A stretch of 64,000 bases of DNA from Hermatobates lingyangjiaoensis (taxonomy: Eukaryota > Arthropoda > Insecta > Hemiptera > Hermatobatidae): contig JAPFBL010000034.1 in NCBI GenBank assembly GCA_026182355.1, positions 1,558,501-1,622,500 on the forward strand, written 5' to 3'. The notes beneath the pieces were generated by a model that saw nothing but the letters and a program-made list of their open reading frames with translations, searched no databases and was not told the origin of the DNA. Both the position numbers and the translations under genes were made by a program. Shown here piece by piece: positions 44,578 to 56,619 of the stretch (the first letter of the stretch is position 1; the number at the start of each line of letters is the position of its first letter).

Positions 44578-45139
44578 TTTATTTGACGGCTGAAAAACTT
44601 TCCGGTGTCAGTCACGATCGTTATGTTATGTTCTCTTCTCAATTTAACTTGAGTAAGGTGCAATTTAAAACTCCGGCTTTCAGTTAACTTTCAGTGAGAT
44701 TTATTTGTGGCTGGCGTATATGTGACTGAAGGCGGAGAGTGTGTCTCATTTGTTATTTGACACTCATTTGACTTCAAGCTCACAACGCTGGGATAATTTT
44801 ATATCTGGAGCCCTTTACCGTGGATATATTTACCAAATACCTATCATCGTACAGGCTTAGGATCGATAGTTCTACGCCCTCTTTGAGGTACAGCGTGCAT
44901 ATATTTTTTACCTCTCTCTTAAAAAATTAAGCGTGATAGCAAATATTTAAACTGAAATTTTCAGTACCAATGGGTACATAACAATATTATGTGTTAGATT
45001 TTTTTTTCTAATAATATTTGTAAACTATTAAATTTTTTTTTTTATTTGACGGCTGAAAAACTTTCCGGTGTCAGTCACGATCGTGATGTTATGATCTCTT
45101 CTCAATTAAACTTGAGTAAGGTGCAATTTAAAACTCCGG
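44578..45139. repeat. Pair of 99-bp direct repeats, 463 bp apart start to start
   Basis: 44578-44676 and 45041-45139 share TTTATTTGACGGCTGAAAAA, CTTTCCGGTGTCAGTCACG, GAGTAAGGTGCAATTTAAAA and CTCCGG, with a few substitutions. Between them lies a minus-strand SINE fragment. It may be short terminal repeats of an unknown element or a local duplication. No frame is shared. Confidence 0.75.
44815..44895 (-). repeat. SINE body fragment between the direct repeats
   Basis: TTACCAAATACCTATCATCG, TACAGGCTTAGGATCGA and CCCTCTTTGAGG match the body of the SINE at 53731-54053 (AACAAATATCTGACATTG, GGCTCGGGACCGACGG). The tRNA head and tail are missing. Confidence 0.55.
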
Positions 45140-45144
45140 ATGTA

Positions 45145-47150
45145 GAACCACAAGTTTGTAATGTGAATCACTCATACCTGAAATTGGTTCAAAATAGCAA
45201 ATGAACCACACTCACTGGCTGTTGAACAACGCTGAAAGTGAAAGCCTGTAAGTGTAGAATCGGGGAACTAACTTGATGAATCGTAAGCGGGAATACACCC
45301 ATTTTGCCAATTCTGACGAAAATATAATAACTGTTATAACACAGTCTAACAAATATTTACAACGTGATGTTATAGTTGTATTTTTTCGAAGATTTCTACT
45401 TCCAATATCTTTGATTTATAAAATGTTCACAATAAAATTATTATTTTAAAATAAGACCTAATATAAACATTCTAAATTTAGTTTTGAAATGTCTAAAATA
45501 AACCATTGCAATTAGTATTTAGTTTAACGTAAAGTTCGTTTCTTATCTTTAAATAATACCAAAAATATTATGTCCATTTGGTATACTAATAAAATTATAG
45601 AATTTTATTATAACTAGTTTTGTAAAAAAAATAATATTTTTCAAAACATAAAAGTAATGTTTTATGCAAGAGTAGATATTACGACAATTTCTTAATACAT
45701 ATACTGTAAAGCCAGGGGCAGAGAAACATAATAAACAATGGTCTCCAGAATAGGTAAATTTGTGAAACTTTCGAAATATATTTTTTCCACTTTCACTATT
45801 GATCATATTTAATAAACTATGCATTACTCATAATATTATGATGAAGCAATCATATTACTATTCATCATATTATTCATCAACCATCTAAAAACTGGTCATG
45901 ATTATCTAAAGAGGAGAAATGTGTTTCTTTAAGTGCAATGTTTCAGAAAAAATATAACTTGAATGAAATATAGATTTTACCATACTTGCAATTATTTATA
46001 TTTTAAATGTATAACTTTATATCACACATGTTTCTCATTAATCTCTACTTATTTTACGAAATTGTTACTTTCTTGTAAAGAACAATATAATGTCCACGTT
46101 CAAGAGCAAAAAAACTTACTCAGAAATAACATTTGCATTATTGATTGGTTAATAGCAAAATATCAAGAAATTGTAAACACCGGTAAATTAGTAAATTCTT
46201 AAAAAGTATACTGAAAATTTTCACTGAAATTGCTTTTTTTATTTTTGTACCGTCAAATTGACCCATCAGTCAGTGAACCAGTAATGTGTTCACAAAGTTT
46301 TTGCTATATAACCACCCACTTATACACACAGACATCATCAAAACAACTTCACAAACAAACTCAAGAAATATCAAAACGTACAAATTCTTTACAATTTCGA
46401 AATATATGTTATTATAATAACTATACTATAATTACAGTGCATTAAACACTCACGGTGAAAACTCCAAACTACATTTCAGAAACCAGGCTAAAAGGTCATA
46501 ACTTTATAATTTAGTTAGAATAAACGATTATTATTTGCATGAATATTCAGTGCATGTCAGTACAACTATAAATTTATTGTATTTAAATCTTTAATAAAAA
46601 AAGAACTTATTGTTTATTACAATCGGCTAGTTAAAACGTCTTGAATGCTGATTCCAATTATTTTACCCAAACATTTTTCAATCATTTAAATTAAGTAATC
46701 CTAATTGACAGTTCCAGTAGTAAGTATCCGTCCAAAAATATTTTGATACAAAAATTGATGGATCTTTATATATTAGTATGAATTATACTTCTTTTCTCTG
46801 ATACTTTTAAGTTTAAGAAATTTCACTTTAAATTCCGTATACACACTCAGCAATACAGAAATGACAAAACTGGTCAACACTTTTTTAAATAAAAAAAAAC
46901 CCAACCATTTTAATTAGGTACTATTATTTTTCTCCAGGCCATCCCAATTTCTGCAACTAGTATGTTATCAATGATAATGCATCTACAATTTTTCTATATC
47001 ACGCAAATTCTGATGTTATTTTACTAATTAATAACTTGATTCTAAGCAAATAAACTCTTCAAATTAATGACTTCATTAATATATTTTATAATTACATTGA
47101 ATTGTAATAAATTTAATTAATTAATTAAATTTAATAATAAATAGTTAAAT
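45145..47150. other. AT-rich region, nothing recognised
   Basis: Frames of 60-90 codons at 45549-45824, 45963-46202 and 46230-46445 have biased composition and no motifs. No supported gene. Confidence 0.45.
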
Positions 47151-47152
47151 GT

Positions 47153-47167
47153 GCACACACACACACA

Positions 47168-47225
<58 letters not shown>
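47153..47225. repeat. (CA)n microsatellite
   Basis: About 35 CA units with a few interruptions (AAAC, CGC). Confidence 0.95.
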
Positions 47226-47229
47226 GAAA

Positions 47230-48425
47230 TACATGTTGATTGTTATAGTCAAGATAATAGAATATTATAACATGTTATACTCAGCGTGACACATGTTTGT
47301 AAACTATTCAATAAACTCCCAACCAACAGGGGTACTGCTGGGTGGAAAAGAAAAAAAAAAAAAACAGAAATACATATAATGTCAACAATCAGTCCCATAA
47401 TTCTTATTAGAAAGAAAAATTGTTAATATAATTATTAATTGTTAATATATAGTCATATTAAGCTGTTGTTTAATATATGCTTAATTGAAAATTATTTAAT
47501 TTTGTTTGTTATCAAAAGATATTAATTTCTCATAAATGAAGTTATTAAATTTTAATGTATTTGGTATGAATGGTTTTTTAATATAAGCTTGAATGGAAAT
47601 ATTTGATTATTTTTAATAACAAATAAATATTTATTAGTCAGAACAATGTTGCAATATTGCAAAATTGTAATATCACAACCGTGTATATTAAATTTTAATA
47701 TACCTGACATCTTTTCTTTATGGTTATAATTAACAAAGTAAAATAATATTTTACTAAATAATGTATATTGAAGTAATAATGAATCGCTTTGATTAACTAA
47801 ATAGTATAATATTATTAAATGACACAAAGAATACTTTCTTTGAGAAAATTGTAAATTTGCACATGCAAGGAAAATAAATTGATCTGAAATTGAGTAAGTT
47901 TTCACTTGAAAGCCAAACATATATTCTCATTATTGCAGAGATAATTAGAAGAGAATTGGGTTAAGTTAATTTCCATCGGAGGATGATTAAGGGAAGTTTT
48001 AAGTCAGGGAGTGAGAGATGAGGACCCTTGAGCCGCTCAATAACAAGTTTTAATCCTTATCATTTACCTCAAAGGCAAGAAACGTTCAAGTGTGCCGGCA
48101 AGACTTATCTTATCTGAGTCCAATTAGACACTATGTAACATATCAAAGTCATTGAAAACATTATAAGGCTTCCCTTAAATCGCAGATAATAGGATGAAGC
48201 TGCATATATGACAGATATCAAAATTCATTTACTTCAGATTAATTAATTACGCGCATCACTAATTAGTTTTGATCTTAAGGAAGAAAATGAAATACAAACT
48301 GGTATCAAGGTGCGTAAGTTTAATATGCTTCTATCTGTTGCTTTAAGCAGAATTGTTATCAAAATAAACAATTTTATATGCTGAAATTAATGTAAATAAA
48401 ATTGTACCACCGACACTCACCCTCA
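47230..48425. other. No gene supported
   Basis: The 122-codon minus frame at 47552-47920 is A/T-driven with no recognised domain. A somewhat GC-richer patch at 47980-48130 has no frame. Confidence 0.4.
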
Positions 48426-48430
48426 GTTAA

Positions 48431-48535
48431 TGCTTGAGGAAGAACACTACGTGTTCAAAACGCTTTTTTTATACCATTAAATTTTTATATATGGAGACCA
48501 TTTCATTAACTTTTTACCCTGCAATGAGTAAATAA
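48431..48535 (+). mobile_element. PLE end with decayed hammerhead (ACGCGT family)
   Basis: TTGAGGA (one change from CTGAGGA), stem II GAACAC/GTGTTC, then AAAACGCTT in place of GAAACGCGT. The tail ATATGGAGACCATTTCATTA, CTTTTTACCCTGCAATGAGT is shared with 12843-12905 and 61702-61760. Confidence 0.65.
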
Positions 48536-48712
48536 AATTAATATTTTCTCTGCCTTGAAACATGACAATTTCTTTATCTCTCGCCTACTCAGTTATTTCT
48601 ACCATTGATTACTCACAGTGGAGTCGAGACTGGAGGATGTTTGGGATTTCGTGCTTTTTATAATCACTTCTCACACAGTTTGTGATTAAAACCTCACAAA
48701 CGATGGTTGCAA

Positions 48713-49326
48713 CAGTGACGTAGCAACTATTTTTGCCGCCCAGGGTGGTAATAAGATCCCCCCCCCCCCCCCAATCAGTAAGCCTTTGATAAACCCTTTT
48801 ACCTTAAAAATTCCACAAAACATCAAAATATTTATTTTCATGGAATGATAAACAACAATCTAATTTTAGATCGCTGTTATTAGTCTCAGACTTTCATCTT
48901 ATTACAGTACTCTTAAGTACCTATACAGTCATCAAAGAAAACCAAAAATTTTGTCAAAACAAAAACATACAATTCATATCATAAAACAAAATATTAAATT
49001 AAATTAACTGACTACTTGTACAAATATAACAAACTTTCATCCCCTTGAAAAAACTAATCATGAATAATTAAAAATAAATTTATTTTTAATTTGCAAATGT
49101 TACTGTTAAAAAAACCGTTTTAAAACAGTATTACAGACATAAAAAATAAAAAGAATTACAATCCTAAAAACTCATTTGGGTATAAAATTTCAGATTTTTT
49201 GTTTGATCTTATTTTCATTTTTTTCTTATTAAATATTGACTTCCTCAAATTACCACCTCCAGGTATGTGTCGCCTTGAGAGGAACCCCCCCCCCCCCCAC
49301 CAGGCCCATCCATTGCTACCCCACAG
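48713..49326. mobile_element. Possible hAT-type DNA transposon relic
   Basis: Left end CAGTGACGTAGCAAC and right end (complement) CTGTGGGGTAGCAATGG resemble hAT-like terminal repeats. Flanking octamers GGTTGCAA and AGTTGTGA are a weak candidate 8-bp duplication. Poly-C runs occur near both ends (about 48759-48773 and 49285-49298). No transposase is encoded. Confidence 0.35.
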
Positions 49327-49329
49327 AGT

Positions 49330-50725
49330 TGTGATGAATGTAGTGTATATTCATTCAAGTGGCTTTTGGTATGATGCTCTATTAGGGTGAGAGGTAGTTG
49401 TGCTGAGTGAATACCCTCAAACTGGAAGCCAGGAGGTAGTAGACGATTTATAGGACTCTCCCTTATAAGTCTTCACCAGTTCTTCCAGCTAGCAATCAGT
49501 TTGTTTTGATCGAAGATTTTATACCCAAAAGCCAATCTTAATGATTTTCACTAAAGTTGTCAGTAGTGAAGTCATAGTGCTGTCATAGTTTGCTTGTTTA
49601 TCACCTTTGTAATTACTACTTAAGCCATTGTTGCAGGGGATCGACTGAATCTCATGTTACCATCATATCACCGAAAGTGTTTTCAGTTCTAAACGTTCGA
49701 TAAATGATCACTCACAGTCTTTACCCTTGTGTGACCAATCAACAGTCTGAAAATTATTAAATAATACGTCATTCTCAACCTTTAAAAGCTGTGAAAAATA
49801 CATTATTACTTCTTACTTATACAATATATGTACTTAGTGAACAACAGTACGATACCGTAATCCTCTTTTTCTTTACATGTGATCCTAAGAGTCAGGAACA
49901 CTTCTTACGTGATACATTTTGAAATACACGCTTCAAAAAATATGTATTGTAATATATAACATTGAATGATAGAAAATCAGCAACACTCCAGAAATGGACT
50001 AATTTATTACAAAAATGATTGACAAAAGGTGAAGAAGATTTTTTTGTGTATATGAATCTTCTATTTGATTAAATTATAAAATAATGTACAATTATATAAA
50101 GACAGTTATGAGTAGTTACATATGAAAAAAAATACGACGAACTTCCTATAATATAATTAATCCTGGCATAATCTTTTGAAGATTGGTATACATTAATTAT
50201 GAAATAGTATAGCTATTGGCTCAGTAACTACAAAGGCAAAACCTTAAATGTACCTTTTCTTTCGTATTACTACATGTCTCTCTGTTTTGAGATATACTGT
50301 AGTACCATTCTATATCATTTTCAATAATTTATAGTTGTGTTGGTTAAGTTTTTTTTTTTATATAATTATAAAGAAATTTAAGTTGTTATTCTTAAATCAG
50401 TTTTGTGTTATATAGGTTTATGGAGCGTTGATAATATGTACTGTGTACCCATATTTTATACATTAAAATAAGGTATATGATTTTACTCTTTTCAGTTATA
50501 ACAAGCCTAAATCTACATTTGTGTAAAGTGTCTGTCTTTTAAATTATTCATAGCAGTATTAAATGGTTTTTGTTTACAGTATATATATTTTTAACGTTTG
50601 ATTGCTGTTAAGTGTTCGATTTCTGTACAACGAAGTCGAGAAGATCTATATCGATGACACATTTGGTCTAAACAGAACCTATCCAGGACAGGTTACTAGC
50701 GTCAAAAAAAAACCGATGAATACTA
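49330..50725. other. No gene supported
   Basis: AT-rich with a modestly complex stretch at 49330-49740 that has no long frame or splice-flanked exon that I could defend. Confidence 0.4.
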
Positions 50726-50727
50726 AA

Positions 50728-51764
50728 ATTTCTACTAATTAAATTAAAAATTATCTATATATATTCATAATTATTACATAATATTCATTATCTATAGTAT
50801 AATGAGAGTGGTCTTAATTTTCTGAGAGTGGTCTTAAATACTGCACTACTTTGCTAATCTCTGCCTTGATTTATTGTCAAGAGTTTGTAAAAAGCAAAAT
50901 ATGCATAATATCACAATAAAAGTTTGCCAAGTTAGAATCATCTGATTTGTATCTTCTCAAAAGTAAGATACAGGTACTACTAAGACTATTATAATACATC
51001 GGGTATCCTGCAGCTTTCCAGAATAGATATGAACCAGAATTACAGTAGAGTGGCAAGCGATGCGTTAAAAAACAGGTAACTTATCCACAAATTCTTTCTA
51101 ACTAGGAAAAGTGCATTACGAAACAGATCAAAAAGGAGTAGCTAGAACGTAGGCAAGGAAGAGCTATTGATTAATAGTTATATCAGATCCAGTCAGAGCG
51201 ATATCATGTATGCATGGAAACGTCCCGAGATCAATGGTAACACTTGACGCTATAGCGGGAATCAGGAACATAGTTGCTGTCAATAAGTTTAGTTCAACGT
51301 AGAAACGAGTGCTTGGAGTACCAGTCAGCAGAATGAACTTCTGCTTGTAATCTAAACCCTATTTAAGGAATGTCCTGCGTTCTACTATGCAAAGAGACAT
51401 GAGTTTAAAGAAGATACTGACGGAAACAGATAAGCTACAGAAGATGGACTGTCAAAGTCACTTGTCTTCTATACTGTGATATTATTAAGATAATGTAGCT
51501 TGATCAACTGAAATACACTTAATATGCTAATAATACCTTAGTATTAATGGCATGACACCACTAATTAACCAAATTGACACTTTTATAATTGAATATACAT
51601 CTTTGAATTCTACATTTTCGAAATTTGTTTTAAATTTTCAGTATAGTTCTTGAAGTTTTATAGTTAATTTCAAATTAACTCTTAGCCAAATCACTAGACT
51701 AATTAAATTAAAAATTATCTATATGTATTCATGATTATTACATAATATTCATTATCTATAGTAC
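50728..51764. repeat. Direct repeat pair, about 70 bp, 965 bp apart
   Basis: 50728-50802 and 51693-51764 share ACTAATTAAATTAAAAATTA, TCTATAT-TATTCAT and ATTATTACATAATATTCATT. The right copy ends exactly at the piggyBac-type insertion. The DNA between (50805-51690), including 51000-51480 of balanced composition, has no frame that I recognise. It may be the flanks of an inserted or duplicated unit. Confidence 0.6.
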
Positions 51765-51768
51765 TTAA

Positions 51769-52004
51769 CCCTTTCACTGCTAATGACGTACATATATGTC
51801 ATACCATTATGCATCACCAGTATATATACTATTACATGTTAGACGTATATATACGTATTTTAGATCAGGTATACGTATACCTGCTCAAAAAAAGGATGAA
51901 AATTTTAGGTTCATCAAAGAAAAAATATCACAGGGGAAAAAAATCATGTTTTGAAATTCAGCCTTCAAGAACATGAAGTTTACTGTTTGGCAGGAGTGAA
52001 AGGG
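51769..52004. mobile_element. piggyBac-type MITE, 236 bp, TTAA target sites
   Basis: Begins CCCTTTCACTGCTAATG and ends GGCAGGAGTGAAAGGG. The terminal inverted repeats match over about 10 bases (CCCTTTCACT), and TTAA flanks at 51765-51768 and 52005-52008. Known: TTAA duplication and CCCTTT-type ends typify piggyBac. Internal small palindromes (GACGTACATATATGTC; AGGTATACGTATACCT). There is no coding capacity. Confidence 0.85.
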
Positions 52005-52009
52005 TTAAA

Positions 52010-52535
52010 GGTTATTTATAGCTCTTGTATTCATTATGTATTACTACTTGTTGAATACAACTAACTGAGATTATAATAATTTTATGTACCTTTATATTTA
52101 TATTAACACGTTTGCATTTTCTTATTACCGTGGGCTTTTATTGAGTAATTTAATACATGTGCATAAAATATATTCAATGACATACATTCAAAACATGAGT
52201 ATTGCGCACAGATCCTCCAGTACTATAGGTAAGCACGTTTATTATTTCATCATCTAACTTTTACAAAGTGTTTGAATAAAGATACCTTTACATTAGCCTT
52301 TATACTATTTTAAATAGAATATTATTTTATCTACTCCTGTAAGGTAGGTACCTGTGAGAAATATAGTTAAAAAATAAATAAAAAAAAAATAATAGTGTTT
52401 TTAGTCGCCCATGTATAACAAAGTCAGAAATTTATTGCATTGTATGTTTTTAAAGAGATGATTATTATGCTTTAATTCATCTATTCAGTTATTATTGTCT
52501 ATTGTGAGAAATAAAGTAATATTTTTTTTTTAAAA
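52010..52535. other. AT-rich region, nothing recognised
   Basis: No supported gene. Confidence 0.5.
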
Positions 52536-52540
52536 TCTAC

Positions 52541-52745
52541 AGCTGGCAGACAAGTGAAATGGGTATTAAAGGAAGGATTAGTCGCCATGATTGGGCGGCC
52601 ACAATCAAACTGATCTGCTCGCGCAGGCAGTCCTGTTTTATTTGAAAGGAGGCAATTTTTGCGGGGCTAGAAACGAAGCTGGAGGCCGCCTAACCTGTTA
52701 GAAATCCGGACCTTCTTTCCCCTTCCACATCGCCCACTTTTCATT
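52541..52745. promoter_or_regulatory. GC-rich island, possible exon or conserved regulatory block
   Basis: The left edge TTTTAAAATCTACAG would make a good plus-strand splice acceptor; the plus frame then reads WQTSEMGIKGRISRHDWAAT, IKLICSRRQSCFI and a stop. On the minus strand CAATCATGGCGAC is a close match to the YY1-type core promoter motif and opens MATNPSFNTHF. Both readings are speculative. CpGs and GC runs (GGGCGGCC, GGAGGCCGCC) stand out from the flanks. Confidence 0.3.
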
Positions 52746-52749
52746 TCAA

Positions 52750-53725
52750 ACCAATTTTCTTCTCTAAGCCAAACCACTCTTCCCAGTTTACTTACAATTT
52801 TATTTTTTTTTGTCGTTTGTACAATAATATTTTATTATCAGATAATAAAAGCTGACATTTATTACATGTATTTTAACTAAACAAATAACATAATAGAATA
52901 AAGTATATGAAAAAAAATATTTCTATAGATTAAACAGTGAAGTATTACAGTTTTATGCTCAAGGTTAACTTCAATGGGAGTAAAAGTTCATGAAAGGAAA
53001 GAAATGGTTTCATAAAATTTCTATCCAAATACAAGAAAAAGTCCACGAAATATTTTGAAATTAAAGGTTAAACAACACTTTTTTTCATACAAACTCAATT
53101 TTATAATTGCATGGTTTTTTTTTTAGGTATCTATGGACACCTGAAGGCTGAATAATTATTACTTAAAAACTGATACACTTAGAAATAAATGCTTTCAATT
53201 TTAAAATTGTATTCTTTATAGTAATTGTTAACACTCATGTTACATTGTAAAAATAAACTTCATAGCATTTATAAATGTGTTACGTTTTAACCCTGCTAAG
53301 TATTTATACAAGACAAAATTCTAATTTATTTGATTAGAATAATATTTTCTGGAGTTCGTAATATGGTTTCACTCCTTGATAGGCAGTTGAAATATATAAC
53401 TACTTAAATAAAAAATATTCATATTTTAAAAGAAAAATAAATAGTTGTGTTTTTTTTACTTCTAATATAAATTTCCAGAAGTTAAATAGTGCGATTTTAA
53501 CAAAGTTAAAAAATTGGAAAAATTAATTGTGGGCTACAGTTAACGTTATGCTAAACAAACACTGTGTCAAACTGTCAGTTTTATAACAATAAAACTGAAC
53601 AATAACAATAAAAATAGTTAACACAACAATAAATAGATAATATAATAAAATAATAGTATGCAATGATTATAAAAGGGTACACACTTGTAAAGAAATCACT
53701 GGGCTTTAGGTTTAAGGTGCCCATA
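52750..53725. other. AT-rich region, nothing recognised
   Basis: No supported gene. Confidence 0.5.
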
Positions 53726-53730
53726 GAGTC

Positions 53731-54053
53731 GTTAGGTTAGGTTAGGTTGCAGTGGCAGTCCCACAAGGGAACACACGTGAGCCGAGCATTGGCCGTTTGT
53801 GATACCACACAATGAAGATTGATTCTACAGTGGGAGTCCTAAATTTTGTCTAACTCAAGTATATTTAACGTAGGGATCTTTAACAAATATCTGACATTGT
53901 ATAGGCTCGGGACCGACGGTTTAACGTCTTTCTCTGAGGGATGCTCAGATTTAATCGCCTACCGCGTGAATAAAACGGGGGCCAGGTGAGGATTGAAACC
54001 CGGTCCTATCAGTTCAGAGGTGAGTACATTAACCACTAAGCTAACCTGACCCT
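53731..54053 (-). repeat. tRNA-derived SINE, copy 4 (full length)
   Basis: Minus strand: A-box region near 54045-54033 (TTAGCTTAGTGG), B box near 54003-53991 (CGGGTTTCAATCC), the shared body, and a 3' tail of AACCT repeats (53731-53749, TTAGGTTAGGTTAGGTT on the plus strand). It is the most complete copy in the window. Confidence 0.9.
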
Positions 54054-54059
54054 TACATA

Positions 54060-56265
54060 GAGTGGTTATCAAGAAACTAAACAATATCACAAGTTATCAT
54101 TGTCAGTTTTTATCATTATCAGATAATATCTAACCATGAGCTTGGAGGAGTACGTATTGTACGTTAGAAACAGAAGCAGTGCCTACATTTCAGTTAGGAG
54201 ACACAGCCTCTGGAACTACAGAAACTATTAAGACTTAACGACTTCTAAAAATACTGCATGAATCACAGTCATTAATTAAAGTTAATTTTTTTCATCTTAA
54301 TAAATATATTAATTAGATATATTTATATATCTATATATTTAATATACTAGATATATATTAAATATATCGCTATTGTGGATGCCACATTTTTTGTGAAAAA
54401 CATGCTTCCACAATCTGTTTCAAACCTGGAAGTCCGAATTCGGGAAAACAAATTTCCCATCTCAGGTTAAAGTGAAAGAAAGAGATGTTGAAAGACAAAT
54501 AAAGTTGGTAATGAATCAGAGAGAAATGTGACCTTGTGCTACATTCTATGGAATATTTTAATTTATGTTTTATAGTCTATAACCACTTAGAACTTTGATA
54601 GATATTTTCAAAATCCACAAAAAAGGCAACAATTTTATTTTACATTGATGTAATTACCCCCAAAAAATGTATTGTTCATCCTTCTCTGAAATTTTTTCTG
54701 TCTTTAATCTCAATTTTATAGGCGAAAAGTCAGTTATAAGTTTAATACTATACAGTATGAGACTGTATTAGTGTATAGTAACAAAAGGAAAATATATCAA
54801 ACTTACGTTCAGTCGATAAACTTGTTACAGCATTATTATTGAAAAAAAATAAATACAACCAAAAATGGTGGAGCTCAGTATCTGTTCTGCCTACTTTTTC
54901 TTCCAAATATTATAAAGTCATGAAGTTTGGTTTCTAAAATTTTATGTTTTTAAAACAGTATATGAGTGGAAAAAATAGGTTTTTTGTAGCATAATGTACA
55001 CTACAGTTCTTTTCTCATAGTATGATGTCATATTTACATTCTTTTGATATAATCAAAATTTTCCAGTTTAAATGTGTGTATATTACGTTATAACCATGTT
55101 TTAATTTAGTTAGACAATTTCAAGTACATTTATCTGTTATCAAAGAAAAATTAAATAGATTCGGAAAAAAAAACTAAATCAAGTAAATAATTTAAAATTT
55201 GATAATTTTCATAATTGCTATATATGAATAGTATTAAAGCAGAAGAAGAAAAAAAGAAGGAATCTGAAGAGGAAGAGAGAAAGAAATGAAAAACTCACTG
55301 TCAGAGCAATTTTCGACATTGATGCCAACGGTTTGGAAAGATTTACAGTGTTACGTCAACATTCCACAATAGAAGAGATTCTTTAACCCACTCCTAAAAG
55401 CACCTTTATAAGACCTATGTCACAACCAAACAAAATGATTTTTGCCATGAAATAGAAGTTTTTTCACGCATTAGTTTTTTTGACTTTTTTTTTTCTTCTC
55501 TGCTGAATGAAACATATCAGAGAATGGGTTTTGTTGAAACAGTTATAATTTTGAGGGCTTCTAATGGAGTTTCAACTCGTAGTGATCAATCTTACAGCAG
55601 TCTACCGGCAGAGATACTAATTCAAAACGTGCTTAATCTCAGTCCCATTTTGCCATACGGATTAGGCTATTACATCCATGATAAAGTCTTACAACCACTT
55701 TAGTTCAGTCAAATCCATTTCAGGAAGAAAACTGTAAAATTAACTCAGAATAACACAAAACATAATGAGGATTATAATAACAATTATTATTGAAATATCA
55801 AACCAATATCAAAAGAATCACATTAACTTACCAACCACATTTCAAATTCAGTGAATATTTTAAATTTGATTAGTATAAGGAAAATACATATAACCTTATG
55901 ATACACTTACACTGTATGATATGCTGATGGAATATTTCAGCATGTTGTCTTATAATACATATTGTCGGTATCATATTTTCATGGCACATCGACATCATTA
56001 TTTTGAGCATTATACGATGGCATTTTAACATTTTCGTTATATATTGAAGAAGCCTGCTTCTTCTTTACTAGCGTCGTCCAAATATTAATACGAATCCAAG
56101 TATTGAATATAGTCCACACACTTACGTAGAGGTATGAGGAGTGTTTTATTCAGAAATAGAGACTAGCAGATTGAATAACATTATATCCTTCTACTACAAT
56201 GTATAGGTCAACAGTGAACATACAATTAAGTTAATACGAGTATGTTATTGTGTGATATTTACTCA
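54060..56265. other. AT-rich region, nothing recognised
   Basis: TA-rich palindromic words at 54300-54365. No frame or transposon end is supported. Confidence 0.5.
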
Positions 56266-56269
56266 TATT

Positions 56270-56612
56270 GAGGGATTTCAAAAATTACGTCTCTACCCAA
56301 AAAAAAAGTTTAATATGAAAACTAAAAACGCGTTTCGAACACTTAGTGTTCTTCTTTAGGTTTACATATAAAAAAATGTATTTTTTATCTGTACATATCC
56401 GTTTTATAAAAATGTGCATATCTGTGAGCTTTAAGAACGAATAATTTACTCTGATGTTCTTTAACTTCAGAGGTATATTTAATAATATGTTTTTATTATT
56501 TTTTTTACATATAAAGCTGAAAAAGAACACTAAGTCTTCAAAACACGTTGTTAGTTTTCAAAATAAACCTTTTTTTTGCGTGGAGACATAATTTTTGGAA
56601 TACCCCCAATAT
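56270..56612. mobile_element. Foldback PLE ends with two hammerhead motifs (ACGCGT family)
   Basis: Arms 56270-56375 and 56508-56612 are imperfect complements: outer TTCAAAAATTACGTCTC with GGAGACATAATTTTTGGAA, inner GAAAACTAAAAACG with GTTGTTAGTTTTC. The left (minus) motif at 56326-56362 has CTAAAGA, stem GAACACT/AGTGTTC, GAA, ACGCGT. The right (plus) motif at 56516-56552 has CTGAAAA, AAA and ACACGT. Each has core damage. The outer end recurs at 58640-58725. Confidence 0.7.
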
Positions 56613-56619
56613 ACAATTA

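Noticed and set aside
47552..47920. 122-codon minus-strand frame
   Set aside because: Composition (I, L, F, N, Y, K) is what AT-rich DNA gives by chance; no motif or exon signal.
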